DNA of 6,188 bases. Origin: Candidatus Rokuibacteriota bacterium (lineage in GTDB: Bacteria > Methylomirabilota > Methylomirabilia > Rokubacteriales > CSP1-6). The stretch spans positions 1-6,188 of the forward strand of contig JACOVB010000023.1 in assembly GCA_016177555.1 (NCBI GenBank), in the 5' to 3' direction. Positions 1 through 5,055 of this stretch are shown piece after piece. The notes beneath the pieces are model-generated. The model was not told where the DNA came from and did no database searches. It saw nothing but the letters and a program-made list of their open reading frames with translations. The translations under genes and the position numbers were made by a program. The number at the start of each line of letters is the position of its first letter. Within the stretch, counting starts at the first letter, position 1.

Positions 1-120
1 GATCTTGGTCGCGACCTTGTTCACGTTCTGGCCGCCCGGACCCGAGGCCCGGACGGCGTGGACGGTGAGCGCCGACGGCGGGATGCGCACCGCATCCGTG
101 ACGACGATCGCGTCGCTCAT
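1..120 (-). CDS. arfB: Peptidyl-tRNA hydrolase ArfB / RF-1 domain protein, N-terminal 40 residues (runs off window)
   Basis: ArfB rescues ribosomes stalled on mRNAs without a stop codon by hydrolysing the peptidyl-tRNA in the peptidyl transferase centre. The visible 40 codons begin MSDAIVVTDAVRIPPSAL and continue into SGPGGQNVNKV. This is the release-factor GGQ loop at residues 29-31, preceded by Ser-Gly-Pro and followed by Asn-Val-Asn-Lys as in the ArfB/YaeJ group. GGQ this close to the N-terminus excludes full-length RF1/RF2, which carry more than 200 residues before it. The basic C-terminal tail that would confirm ArfB lies outside the window. The ATG at 120 has no purine-rich Shine-Dalgarno at normal spacing; a TACAAT hexamer lies six bases upstream. 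The gene follows the LLM oxidoreductase gene on the same strand after a 97-base gap with a hairpin, so it is probably transcribed separately. Confidence 0.9.
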   Translation of the reverse strand, partial: MSDAIVVTDAVRIPPSALTVHAVRASGPGGQNVNKVATKI

Positions 121-126
121 GCCCCC

Positions 127-132
127 ATTGTA
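127..132 (-). promoter_or_regulatory. Candidate -10 element (TACAAT) for arfB, leaderless spacing
   Basis: On the minus strand TACAAT matches five of six bases of the sigma70 -10 consensus. Only six bases (GGGGGC) separate it from the arfB ATG, so transcription would begin at or next to the A of the start codon. No convincing -35 hexamer lies 16-18 bases further upstream, so this rests on the -10 match and its position. Confidence 0.4.
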
Positions 133-184
133 CGCGGCCGTCGGGGCCAGCCGGTGGTGGCAGCGCAGGTCGCGCATGGGCCCC

Positions 185-211
185 GTCGCCAGGCAGCGCT
201 CGCCCGGCGAC
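185..211 (-). terminator. Hairpin after the LLM oxidoreductase gene, probable terminator of the operon
   Basis: Ten-base arms (185-194 and 202-211) flank a seven-base loop, beginning six bases after the LLM oxidoreductase stop. In minus-strand RNA the stem pairs fully, with one G-U wobble. In plus-strand RNA the same position (191 with 205) is an A-C mismatch. The stem is therefore better formed in the transcript of the gene it follows, which supports a terminator or 3'-end stabiliser. No T-tract follows, so it is not a canonical intrinsic terminator. Confidence 0.5.
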
Positions 212-217
212 TCGGCC

Positions 218-1180
218 TCAGGTGACCGAGGCGGCTTCGAGCGTCGGGAGATAGTGCCGCGCGTCGGGGAAGCCGATGGGACGGATGGCGGGCGGCGTGA
301 CGCCGGCCTCGCGGTGGGCGGCGACGAAGTCCCTGAGCGCGCGGTAATCACCGATGGCGCCCAGCGCCGCCGTGAGGCGGTCGGGCACCGCCTCGGGGCC
401 GGGCGAGCGGTCATGGGCCGCGAGCTCCGCGGCGAAGCCGCTGCCGGCCAGCATCGCGCGGTAGAACGGCAGCGCGAGGTAGCGTGTGAGCTCCGCCTTG
501 AAGAGCGCCGCCGCCGCCGCCCGATCCACCGTGAGCGCGGCGGGCACCGCCGCCACCACCTCGAAGCCCTCGAGCGGCTTCCCGGCTCGCTCGCGCCCGC
601 GCCTGATCGCGGGCAGCGCCTCGCGACGGATGTACTCCGGCGCGCAGAGCCAGAGCACCACCCCGTCGGCGATCTCTCCCGCGAGCTCGAGCATGCGCGG
701 TCCGAGCCCCGCGAGGAGCACGGGCGGCGCCGCGGGCAGCCGGGGCAGGCCGCTCTGCCACGCCACGCGGTAGCGGGCGCCCGCGTGCTCGACACGCCCC
801 GTGAGGGCGCCGCGGAGCACGCTCACGTACTCGCGCATCACCTCGAGCGGCTCGCCCATGTCGATCCCGAGAGCCTGCTCCATGGACGGGCGGTGGCTCA
901 CGCCGATGCCGAGGCGGAGGCGTCCGCCCGTCACGTCCTGGAGCGTGAGCGCCTCCTGGGCGAGCAGCACCGGATGACGCGGATAGATGGGGATGACGCC
1001 CGTGCCGAGTCCCAGGCGCGGCGCCACATGCCCGTAGGCGCTGAGCACCAGGAGGGCGTCGCGCCCGAGGCCATGCGTGGTCCAGACGCTCTCGTAGCCC
1101 AGCGCGTCCAGCCGGCCGGCCAGCGTGACAGCCTCGGCGAGATCGGCGCCCGAGTTGATGAAGGCGGCGGTGCGAGTCAT
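218..1180 (-). CDS. LLM-class F420/flavin-dependent oxidoreductase (luciferase-like monooxygenase fold)
   Basis: A 320-residue protein of the bacterial luciferase-like TIM-barrel superfamily. These enzymes bind F420 or FMN and carry out hydride-transfer or monooxygenase reactions on small molecules; the substrate is not predictable here. Family features in order: LAGRLDALGYESVWTTHG (about residues 21-38), in which a helix leads into a strand; LGLGTGVIPIYPRHP (about 57-71), the strand and turn near the cofactor; TLQDVTGGRLRLGIGVSH (about 79-96), the hallmark GR-x-x-LGIG segment; and PVLLAGLGPRMLELAGEIADGVVLW, the second-half cofactor-phosphate segment. The length is normal for single-component F420-type members. 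The ATG at 1180 overlaps the HAD gene stop in ATGA, and a GGGAGG Shine-Dalgarno lies seven bases upstream inside that gene. It is the third gene of the lipoprotein-HAD-LLM operon. Use of F420 rather than FMN is inferred from the subfamily look; no F420 biosynthesis gene is in view. Confidence 0.88.
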   Translation of the reverse strand: MTRTAAFINSGADLAEAVTLAGRLDALGYESVWTTHGLGRDALLVLSAYGHVAPRLGLGTGVIPIYPRHPVLLAQEALTLQDVTGGRLRLGIGVSHRPSMEQALGIDMGEPLEVMREYVSVLRGALTGRVEHAGARYRVAWQSGLPRLPAAPPVLLAGLGPRMLELAGEIADGVVLWLCAPEYIRREALPAIRRGRERAGKPLEGFEVVAAVPAALTVDRAAAAALFKAELTRYLALPFYRAMLAGSGFAAELAAHDRSPGPEAVPDRLTAALGAIGDYRALRDFVAAHREAGVTPPAIRPIGFPDARHYLPTLEAASVT

Positions 1181-1830
1181 GCGGAGCCCTCCCAGTCGCG
1201 GGGGAAGACGCCCAGGGCGGCGAGCTGGGCGCGAAGGTCGTGGCCGCGGTCCACTCGGAAGAGGATGGCCTTCATCCCCACGCTCTCGGCCGCGGCGATG
1301 TTCTGGTCGAAGTCGTCCACGAAGACGCAGCGCGCCGGCGGCACGCCGAGGCGATCGGCGGCGAGGCGGAAGATGGTCGGCTCCGGCTTGGCCATGCCCA
1401 CCTCGGCCGAGCAGACGATGTCGTCGAAGAGGTGGTGGATGCGGATGTCGTGCTCGAGGCGGCGGCGCAGGGTCGCGTCGGCGTTGCTCAGGATGGAAAC
1501 CTTGTACGGGGGCCGGAGCGCCCGCACCAGCGTCACGTTCGGCGCGATGGCGTGCTGCGCCTCGCGCCAGGTGTCGTGCAGGCGCGGCAGCGGGCGGCTG
1601 GCCCGCTCCTCGAGTGCCTTGTGCGCGCGCTCACGCCAGTCGGCGGGATCGCCGATGCCTCGCTCGATGTCGCGCCACATGTCCGTCCGGTACAGCGTCT
1701 CGAAGACGGAGGAGCGAGGCAGGCCATGGTTCTGGTCGAGGTCCCCCGCGACGTCCCAGCGCATGTCCCAGAGCACCCCGCCGAAGTCGAGGATCACGGC
1801 CTCGATGCCAGACGCCGCAGGGACCGCCAC
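1177..1830 (-). CDS. HAD-superfamily hydrolase (YihX-like, DFGGV motif I)
   Basis: A 217-residue HAD-like hydrolase. Motif I is ILDFGGVLWD with nucleophile Asp15. Motif II is ILSNAD (Ser115). Motif III is GMAKPEP (Lys148). Motif IV is VFVDDFDQNI (Asp172/Asp173). The all-helical stretch between motifs I and II fits a C1 cap. The residue two after the nucleophile is Gly17, where classical HAD phosphatases carry Asp (DxD). The same departure occurs in E. coli YihX (DLGNV), a sugar-phosphate phosphatase, so phosphatase activity remains possible; the substrate is unknown. I place the start at the GTG at 1830, because the reading frame further upstream is the lipoprotein gene read out of frame, and from GTG the protein begins MAVPAASGIEAVILDFGG with motif I at the usual distance. 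The lipoprotein TAG and this GTG share a base (TAGTG) and the end overlaps the LLM gene by ATGA, so all three are probably translationally coupled. Confidence 0.88.
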   Translation of the reverse strand: MAVPAASGIEAVILDFGGVLWDMRWDVAGDLDQNHGLPRSSVFETLYRTDMWRDIERGIGDPADWRERAHKALEERASRPLPRLHDTWREAQHAIAPNVTLVRALRPPYKVSILSNADATLRRRLEHDIRIHHLFDDIVCSAEVGMAKPEPTIFRLAADRLGVPPARCVFVDDFDQNIAAAESVGMKAILFRVDRGHDLRAQLAALGVFPRDWEGSA

Positions 1831-2099
1831 TAGTACCTGCCTGTGGGGCTGCCCCTGGTCGGCGTGGGCTCGGCCTTGGTGGGGGCCACGTCGGCGGAGA
1901 GCGGGACCCAGCCGCGGGCCTTCAGGCACTCCTCGTCGAGCTGACGATTGCGGGTACAGGCCTGCTCGTCGCGCCGGAAGTCCGCCAGGGTGTAGGAGCC
2001 GCCGGGCTTGTACCACTGCTTCTCGGGGACGGACTCGCAGGCCGTAGCAGCGAGGGAGAAGAAGATCAAGAGCGCCAGCCATCGCGTCACGGCGGCCAT
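1830..2099 (-). CDS. Small predicted lipoprotein of unknown function
   Basis: An 89-residue protein from the ATG at 2099. The N-terminus MAAVTRWLALLIFFSLAATAC has one basic residue, a hydrophobic core and Cys21 in a lipobox-like ATAC. It looks like a signal-peptidase-II substrate that becomes lipid-anchored after cleavage before Cys21; Ala at -3 is less usual than Leu. The mature part has a Tyr/Gly-rich stretch (KPGGSYTLADFRRDEQAC) and two further cysteines in the pattern DEQAC...DEECLKARGWVPL, then a Pro/Thr-rich tail. Short lipoproteins with Phe-x-x-Asp...Cys...Cys-x-x-x-x-Gly-Trp are common envelope proteins without a known role, and I cannot assign one. A GTG at 2090 is an alternative start (86 residues) and fits the TATCAT promoter better. 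The gene heads the operon with the HAD and LLM genes and is divergent from the methionine synthase. Confidence 0.75.
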   Translation of the reverse strand: MAAVTRWLALLIFFSLAATACESVPEKQWYKPGGSYTLADFRRDEQACTRNRQLDEECLKARGWVPLSADVAPTKAEPTPTRGSPTGRY

Positions 2100-2112
2100 G
2101 ATACCATGGCCG
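2093..2112. repeat. Inverted repeat spanning both divergent start codons
   Basis: CGGCCATG and CATGGCCG are perfect eight-base arms around ATAC. With one G-T pair the symmetry extends to 2090-2115. Each arm contains one of the two divergent ATG codons. Part of the symmetry follows from both genes starting ATG-GCC, so it may be coincidental. Its place between two divergent genes with no other intergenic DNA also allows an operator. Confidence 0.45.
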
Positions 2113-2125
2113 TCGTCATGCTCAA
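2098..2125 (-). promoter_or_regulatory. Candidate sigma70-like promoter for the lipoprotein-HAD-LLM operon
   Basis: On the minus strand TTGAGC (2125-2120) is followed after 16 bases by TATCAT (2103-2098), which matches five of six -10 positions. Predicted initiation is about base 2091, inside the first codons from the ATG at 2099 and next to the in-frame GTG at 2090. If used, it would give a leaderless GTG-initiated mRNA. The -35 half is weak, and the whole element lies across the start of the divergent methionine synthase gene. Confidence 0.4.
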
Positions 2126-3140
2126 GACGACCATCGCGGGCAGCCTGCCCAAGCCGGCGTGGCTCGCCGCACCGCAAACGCTGTGGGCGCCGTGGCGGCT
2201 CGAGGGCGGCGCGCTCCAGGAGGGCAAGCGCGACGCCGTGGTGCTGGCGCTGCGCGAGCAGGAAGAGGCCGGCATCGACATCGTCACGGACGGCGAGCAG
2301 ACGCGGCGGCACTTCGTCTGGGGCTTCGTCGAGCAGGTGGAGGGGATCGACTTCTCGAAGATGGTGACCATCGGGATCCGCGCCGACCGCTACAAGGCCG
2401 ACGTGCCCACGGTGGTCGCCCCCGTCCGCCGGCGGGGTCCCATCCACTCGGAGGAGGTACGCTTCGCCCGCGCCCACACGACGCGGCTCCTCAAGTTCAC
2501 CATGCCCGGCCCCATGACCATCGTCGACACGATCCACGACGCGCATTACCGGAGCCGGGCGGACCTCGGCATGGCCTTCGCGCGGCTCCTCAACGAGGAG
2601 GCCCGCGAGCTCGAGGCGCTCGGCGTGGACATGATCCAGCTCGACGAGCCCGCCTTCAACGTCTACATGGACGAGGTGCGGGACTGGGGCATCGCGGCGC
2701 TCGACCGCGCCGTGGAGGGGCTCTGCTGCCGGACGGCCGTGCACATCTGCTACGGCTACGGCATCAAGGCCAACACCGACTGGAAGCAGACGCTGGGCGG
2801 CGAGTGGCGGCAATACGAGCGGACCTTCCCCCTGCTGGCCGCGAGCCGGATCGGCGGGGTCTCCCTCGAGTGCGCCGCCTCCCACGTGCCGATCTCGCTC
2901 ATCGGCCTCCTCGGCGACAAGGACATCCTCCTCGGCGCCATCGACGTGGCGAGCGACCGGCTGGAGACCCCGGCCCAGGTCGCGGCCGTCATCCGGGAGG
3001 CTATGACACACGTGCCCGTCGAACGGATCTCCCCCTGCACCAATTGCGGCATGGTGCCGCTCTCGCGCGAGGTGGCCCGCGGGAAGCTGCGGGCGCTGGC
3101 CGAGGGCGCCGCGCTGGTCCGCCGCGAGCTCACGGGCTAG
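2106..3140 (+). CDS. Short MetE-family methionine synthase (core-MetE, MesD-like; cobalamin-independent fold)
   Basis: A 344-residue homolog of the C-terminal catalytic barrel of MetE, transferring a methyl group to homocysteine. Zinc/thiolate ligands align as His213-Ile-Cys215 (VHICYGYG), Glu255 (VSLECAAS) and Cys314 (PCTNCGM), corresponding to E. coli MetE His641, Cys643, Glu665 and Cys726. The N-terminus has AGSLPKPAWLA (residues 11-21), then GIDIVTDGEQTRRHF (56-70), TMPGPMTIVDT (132-142) and QLDEPAFNVYMDE (178-190). About 18 extra residues lie between Cys215 and Glu255 relative to MetE. Full-length MetE is about 750 residues and has an N-terminal folate-binding half that is absent here. 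The sequence resembles, from memory, the folate-independent MesD group of aerobic bacteria, which works with MesX; no MesX (DUF1852) gene is in the window. The ATG at 2118 (MLKTTIAGSLPKP) is an equally good start; neither has a clear Shine-Dalgarno. Confidence 0.85.
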   Translation: MAVVMLKTTIAGSLPKPAWLAAPQTLWAPWRLEGGALQEGKRDAVVLALREQEEAGIDIVTDGEQTRRHFVWGFVEQVEGIDFSKMVTIGIRADRYKADVPTVVAPVRRRGPIHSEEVRFARAHTTRLLKFTMPGPMTIVDTIHDAHYRSRADLGMAFARLLNEEARELEALGVDMIQLDEPAFNVYMDEVRDWGIAALDRAVEGLCCRTAVHICYGYGIKANTDWKQTLGGEWRQYERTFPLLAASRIGGVSLECAASHVPISLIGLLGDKDILLGAIDVASDRLETPAQVAAVIREAMTHVPVERISPCTNCGMVPLSREVARGKLRALAEGAALVRRELTG

Positions 3141-4753
3141 CAGCCGATGGCCGCGCCGTCGCTGCGCGGATCGGCTGCGCCCAGGCGCGTGCCACGCTCG
3201 GGGTCGACGGTGATGCCGTGGGCGTGCCCCGCCAGCTCGCTCCACGGCCCCCAGCGGTGGATCCTGTGGCCGCGCCGCGCGAGCTCCGTGAACGTGGGCT
3301 CCGGGAACCGCCCCTCCATGTTGAGGAGATCGCGCGGGTCTCCGAGGACGAAGCGCCCCGACAGCCAGCGTGGCGAGGCCAGCGCTTCCGCGACGCTCCG
3401 GCCGAAGTCGATCATGGCCGTGTAGGCCTGAAGGTGGATCTGGGGCTGGCCGTCGGCGCCCATGCAGCCGAACAGCTGCCAGAGCCGGTCGCCGCGGAAG
3501 GCCAGCGAGGCGATGAGCGTGTGGAACGGCACCTTTCCCGGCTCGAGGCGGTTGGGATGCTGCGGATCCAGCGAGAAGTAGGCGCCGCGGTTCTGGAGCA
3601 CGACCCCGGTGCTGCCAGCCACCACGCCGGAGCCGTAGATCCCGTACAGGCTCTGGATCAGCGAGGCGGCATTGCCCTCGGCGTCCACCGCACAGACGTA
3701 GACGGTGTCGCCCGCGAGGCTCCCCGAGGCCGGCACGCCATCCCAGGGCAGGGCTCGCGCGGGATCGATGAGCCGTCTCCGCGCGTCGGCATAGGCGCGC
3801 GACAGCAGCCGCTCCACCGGGACCTTCGCGAAGTCCGGGTCGGCCAGCAGGCGGTCCCGGTCGTGGAAGGCGAGCATCTTGGCCTGCACCAGGAGATGCA
3901 CGTGGTCGGGCCCGAGATACTCCATCGCCCCCAGGTCGTAGGGCTCGAGGAGATTCAGCATCTCGAGCACGGCGAGCCCCTGGGTGGGCGGCGGTGTCTC
4001 ATAGATCGTGACACCCCGGTACGTCCCCGACAGCGGTTCGCCCCAGCGGGCGCGCTGGGCCTCGAAGTCCCGCTCGGAGAAGAAGCCGCCATGCGCGCGT
4101 GAGTGGCGGACGATCTCCCGCGCGACTTCGCCCTGGTAGAACGCGCCGCGGCCGCTGGTCCCGATGGCCTCCAGCGTCCGCGCGAGGTCCGGATTGGCGA
4201 GCCGCTCTCCGGCCCGGGGCGGCCGGCCCCCGGGGAGGAAGATGGCCGCGGCCTCGGCGCTCGCGGCGAGCCCCTCGGCGGCCTCGCCCGTCCACCGCGC
4301 CAGCCGCTCCGTCACCTCGAAGCCCTCGCGCGCGTACCCGATGGCCGGCGCGAGATCGCGCGCGAGGGTCAGGCGACCATGGCCGGCCTGTGCCTCGCAC
4401 CAGCTGTCCACGGCCCCGGGCACGGTGAGCGTCGCGGGCACGATGCCGTGGAGCGGGATCTCGCCGAGGCCGCGAGAGGCGAACCACTCGAGCGAGGCCG
4501 CCGCCGCCGCCCGACCGCCACCGTTGAGGAAGCGCACGCCGCCGCGGCGCGCGTCGTGGATGAGCCAGAAGGCGTCCCCGCCCACGCTCGTCATGTGCGG
4601 GTAGACCACGCAGAGCACCGCGACGGCGGCGATGGCGGCGTCCACCGCGGAGCCGCCCGCCTCGAGGATCTCGACGCCGGCCCGCGAGGCCAGTGGATGG
4701 GGCGAGGCCACCATGCCTCGCGGTGCCTGCGTCAGCGGCCGGCCGGTATCCAA
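3137..4753 (-). CDS. Gamma-glutamyltransferase family protein (Ntn-hydrolase), predicted cytosolic
   Basis: A 538-residue member of the gamma-glutamyltranspeptidase family, whose precursors cut themselves and then use the new N-terminal Thr to cleave or transfer gamma-glutamyl or related amides. Visible landmarks: GMVASPHPLASRAGVEIL and GGSAVDAAIAA (about 13-43), the conserved large-subunit start; MTSVGGDAFWLIHD (54-67); ETPPPTQGLAVLEMLNLLEP (252-271); Thr350 in AGDTVYVCAVDAEGNAAS, the expected processing site and nucleophile; GSGVVAGSTGVVLQNRG (374-390); and the terminal GAADPRSDGAAIGC. There is no signal peptide, unlike periplasmic GGT, so it probably acts in the cytosol; many such paralogs are not glutathione hydrolases. 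The start is TTG at 4753, chosen for the AGGAGG four bases upstream and because an internal ATG (residue 14) would cut into the conserved N-terminus. Its TAG overlaps the convergent methionine synthase stop in CTAG. Confidence 0.9.
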   Translation of the reverse strand: MDTGRPLTQAPRGMVASPHPLASRAGVEILEAGGSAVDAAIAAVAVLCVVYPHMTSVGGDAFWLIHDARRGGVRFLNGGGRAAAAASLEWFASRGLGEIPLHGIVPATLTVPGAVDSWCEAQAGHGRLTLARDLAPAIGYAREGFEVTERLARWTGEAAEGLAASAEAAAIFLPGGRPPRAGERLANPDLARTLEAIGTSGRGAFYQGEVAREIVRHSRAHGGFFSERDFEAQRARWGEPLSGTYRGVTIYETPPPTQGLAVLEMLNLLEPYDLGAMEYLGPDHVHLLVQAKMLAFHDRDRLLADPDFAKVPVERLLSRAYADARRRLIDPARALPWDGVPASGSLAGDTVYVCAVDAEGNAASLIQSLYGIYGSGVVAGSTGVVLQNRGAYFSLDPQHPNRLEPGKVPFHTLIASLAFRGDRLWQLFGCMGADGQPQIHLQAYTAMIDFGRSVAEALASPRWLSGRFVLGDPRDLLNMEGRFPEPTFTELARRGHRIHRWGPWSELAGHAHGITVDPERGTRLGAADPRSDGAAIGC

Positions 4754-4757
4754 GGGC

Positions 4758-4773
4758 CCTCCTCAATCAGGAG
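4758..4773 (-). promoter_or_regulatory. Shine-Dalgarno of the GGT gene within a small inverted repeat
   Basis: Minus-strand AGGAGG (4763-4758) is four bases before the TTG start and decides that start. The upstream CTCCT (4773-4769) is its perfect complement across a five-base loop, so the leader could fold with the ribosome site paired. Five base pairs is short and may be chance. Confidence 0.5.
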
Positions 4774-4847
4774 CTTGCATGCTGCGACGCGCGCGTGCTA
4801 GAAGCCGGGGAAGTGTAGCACACGACTCCCCCATCGCCGGAGGCCAC

Positions 4848-5003
4848 AGGCCCATCACGCGCGTCAACGGTGTGGAGCTGCACTGTATCCTGCCCATGAG
4901 CGGCCACACGACCACCATCGAGGAGCCGGGCGCCTTCAACCTGCACGTGGCCGAATTCCTCGCGGCCGTGGAGCACGGCCGCTGGGGGACCTGGACGGCC
5001 TGA
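4848..5003 (+). pseudogene. Remnant of an alpha/beta-fold hydrolase (head joined to tail, middle deleted)
   Basis: Plus-strand translation gives PITRVNGVELHC and then directly ILPMSGHTTTIEEPGAFNLHVAEFL followed by a short tail to a TGA. The first piece looks like the N-terminus of alpha/beta hydrolases (xVNGxELHY, first beta strand). The second looks like their C-terminus: SGH with the catalytic His, followed by x-x-x-x-EEP-x-x-FN and the last helix. About 200 residues carrying the G-x-S-x-G nucleophile elbow and the acid are missing. The join lies near 4884-4890. No ATG/GTG/TTG precedes the fragment properly; the codon at 4848 is AGG, one base from ATG, and a GGAGG sits at 4839-4843, suggesting a lost start. 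It cannot encode an active hydrolase. The family call rests on two short motifs from memory, but their order and orientation agree. Confidence 0.6.
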
Positions 5004-5020
5004 CCGCACCGTCACCGCGC

Positions 5021-5049
5021 TTGACGGATATGCATTACATGCATATACT
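5021..5049 (+). promoter_or_regulatory. Sigma70-type promoter of brnTA
   Basis: TTGACG (5021-5026) and TATACT (5044-5049) are separated by exactly 17 bases, each one base off consensus. The expected transcription start, about seven bases after the -10, falls at 5055-5057, on the brnT GTG. The stretch is strikingly A/T-rich for this window. Confidence 0.8.
5028..5046. repeat. Perfect inverted repeat in the brnTA promoter, candidate BrnA operator
   Basis: ATATGCAT and ATGCATAT are perfect eight-base arms around TAC. The repeat fills most of the -35/-10 spacer and the first three bases of the -10 hexamer. Each arm contains the self-complementary ATGCAT, nine bases apart. A dimeric ribbon-helix-helix protein bound here would block RNA polymerase, matching the known autorepression of BrnT/BrnA modules by BrnA. 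The operator role is inferred. Confidence 0.7.
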
Positions 5050-5055
5050 GTCTGC

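Noticed and set aside
5..2047. 680-codon plus-strand open frame
   Set aside because: It lies antisense to arfB, the LLM oxidoreductase and the HAD gene, has low-complexity Arg/Ala/Gly/His-rich composition and no domain. Long antisense frames are expected at this GC content.
1831..2082. Upstream extension of the HAD frame to an ATG at 2082
   Set aside because: The added 84 residues are the lipoprotein gene read out of frame and would push HAD motif I far from the N-terminus.
1830..3245. Long minus-strand frame that would give a 471-residue protein ending in the lipoprotein
   Set aside because: All but the last 89 codons are antisense to methionine synthase; the lipoprotein signal peptide at codon 383 shows the true start near 2099 or 2090.
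2159..4102. 647-codon plus-strand open frame
   Set aside because: It is methionine synthase read in the wrong frame and then antisense GGT; the composition is Arg/Gly/Ala-rich and no motif is present.
4495..4515. GCC/CGC trinucleotide runs (also near 508-524)
   Set aside because: They encode alanine runs inside GGT and the LLM oxidoreductase at high GC; they are not tandem repeats of interest.
4103..4801. Plus-strand frames of 109-232 codons antisense to GGT
   Set aside because: They are shadows of a well-conserved GGT family gene with no recognisable domain.
4754..4847. Promoter for GGT between the hydrolase remnant and the TTG start
   Set aside because: A minus-strand TACACT is present, but no -35 at usable spacing was found, so no promoter is called.
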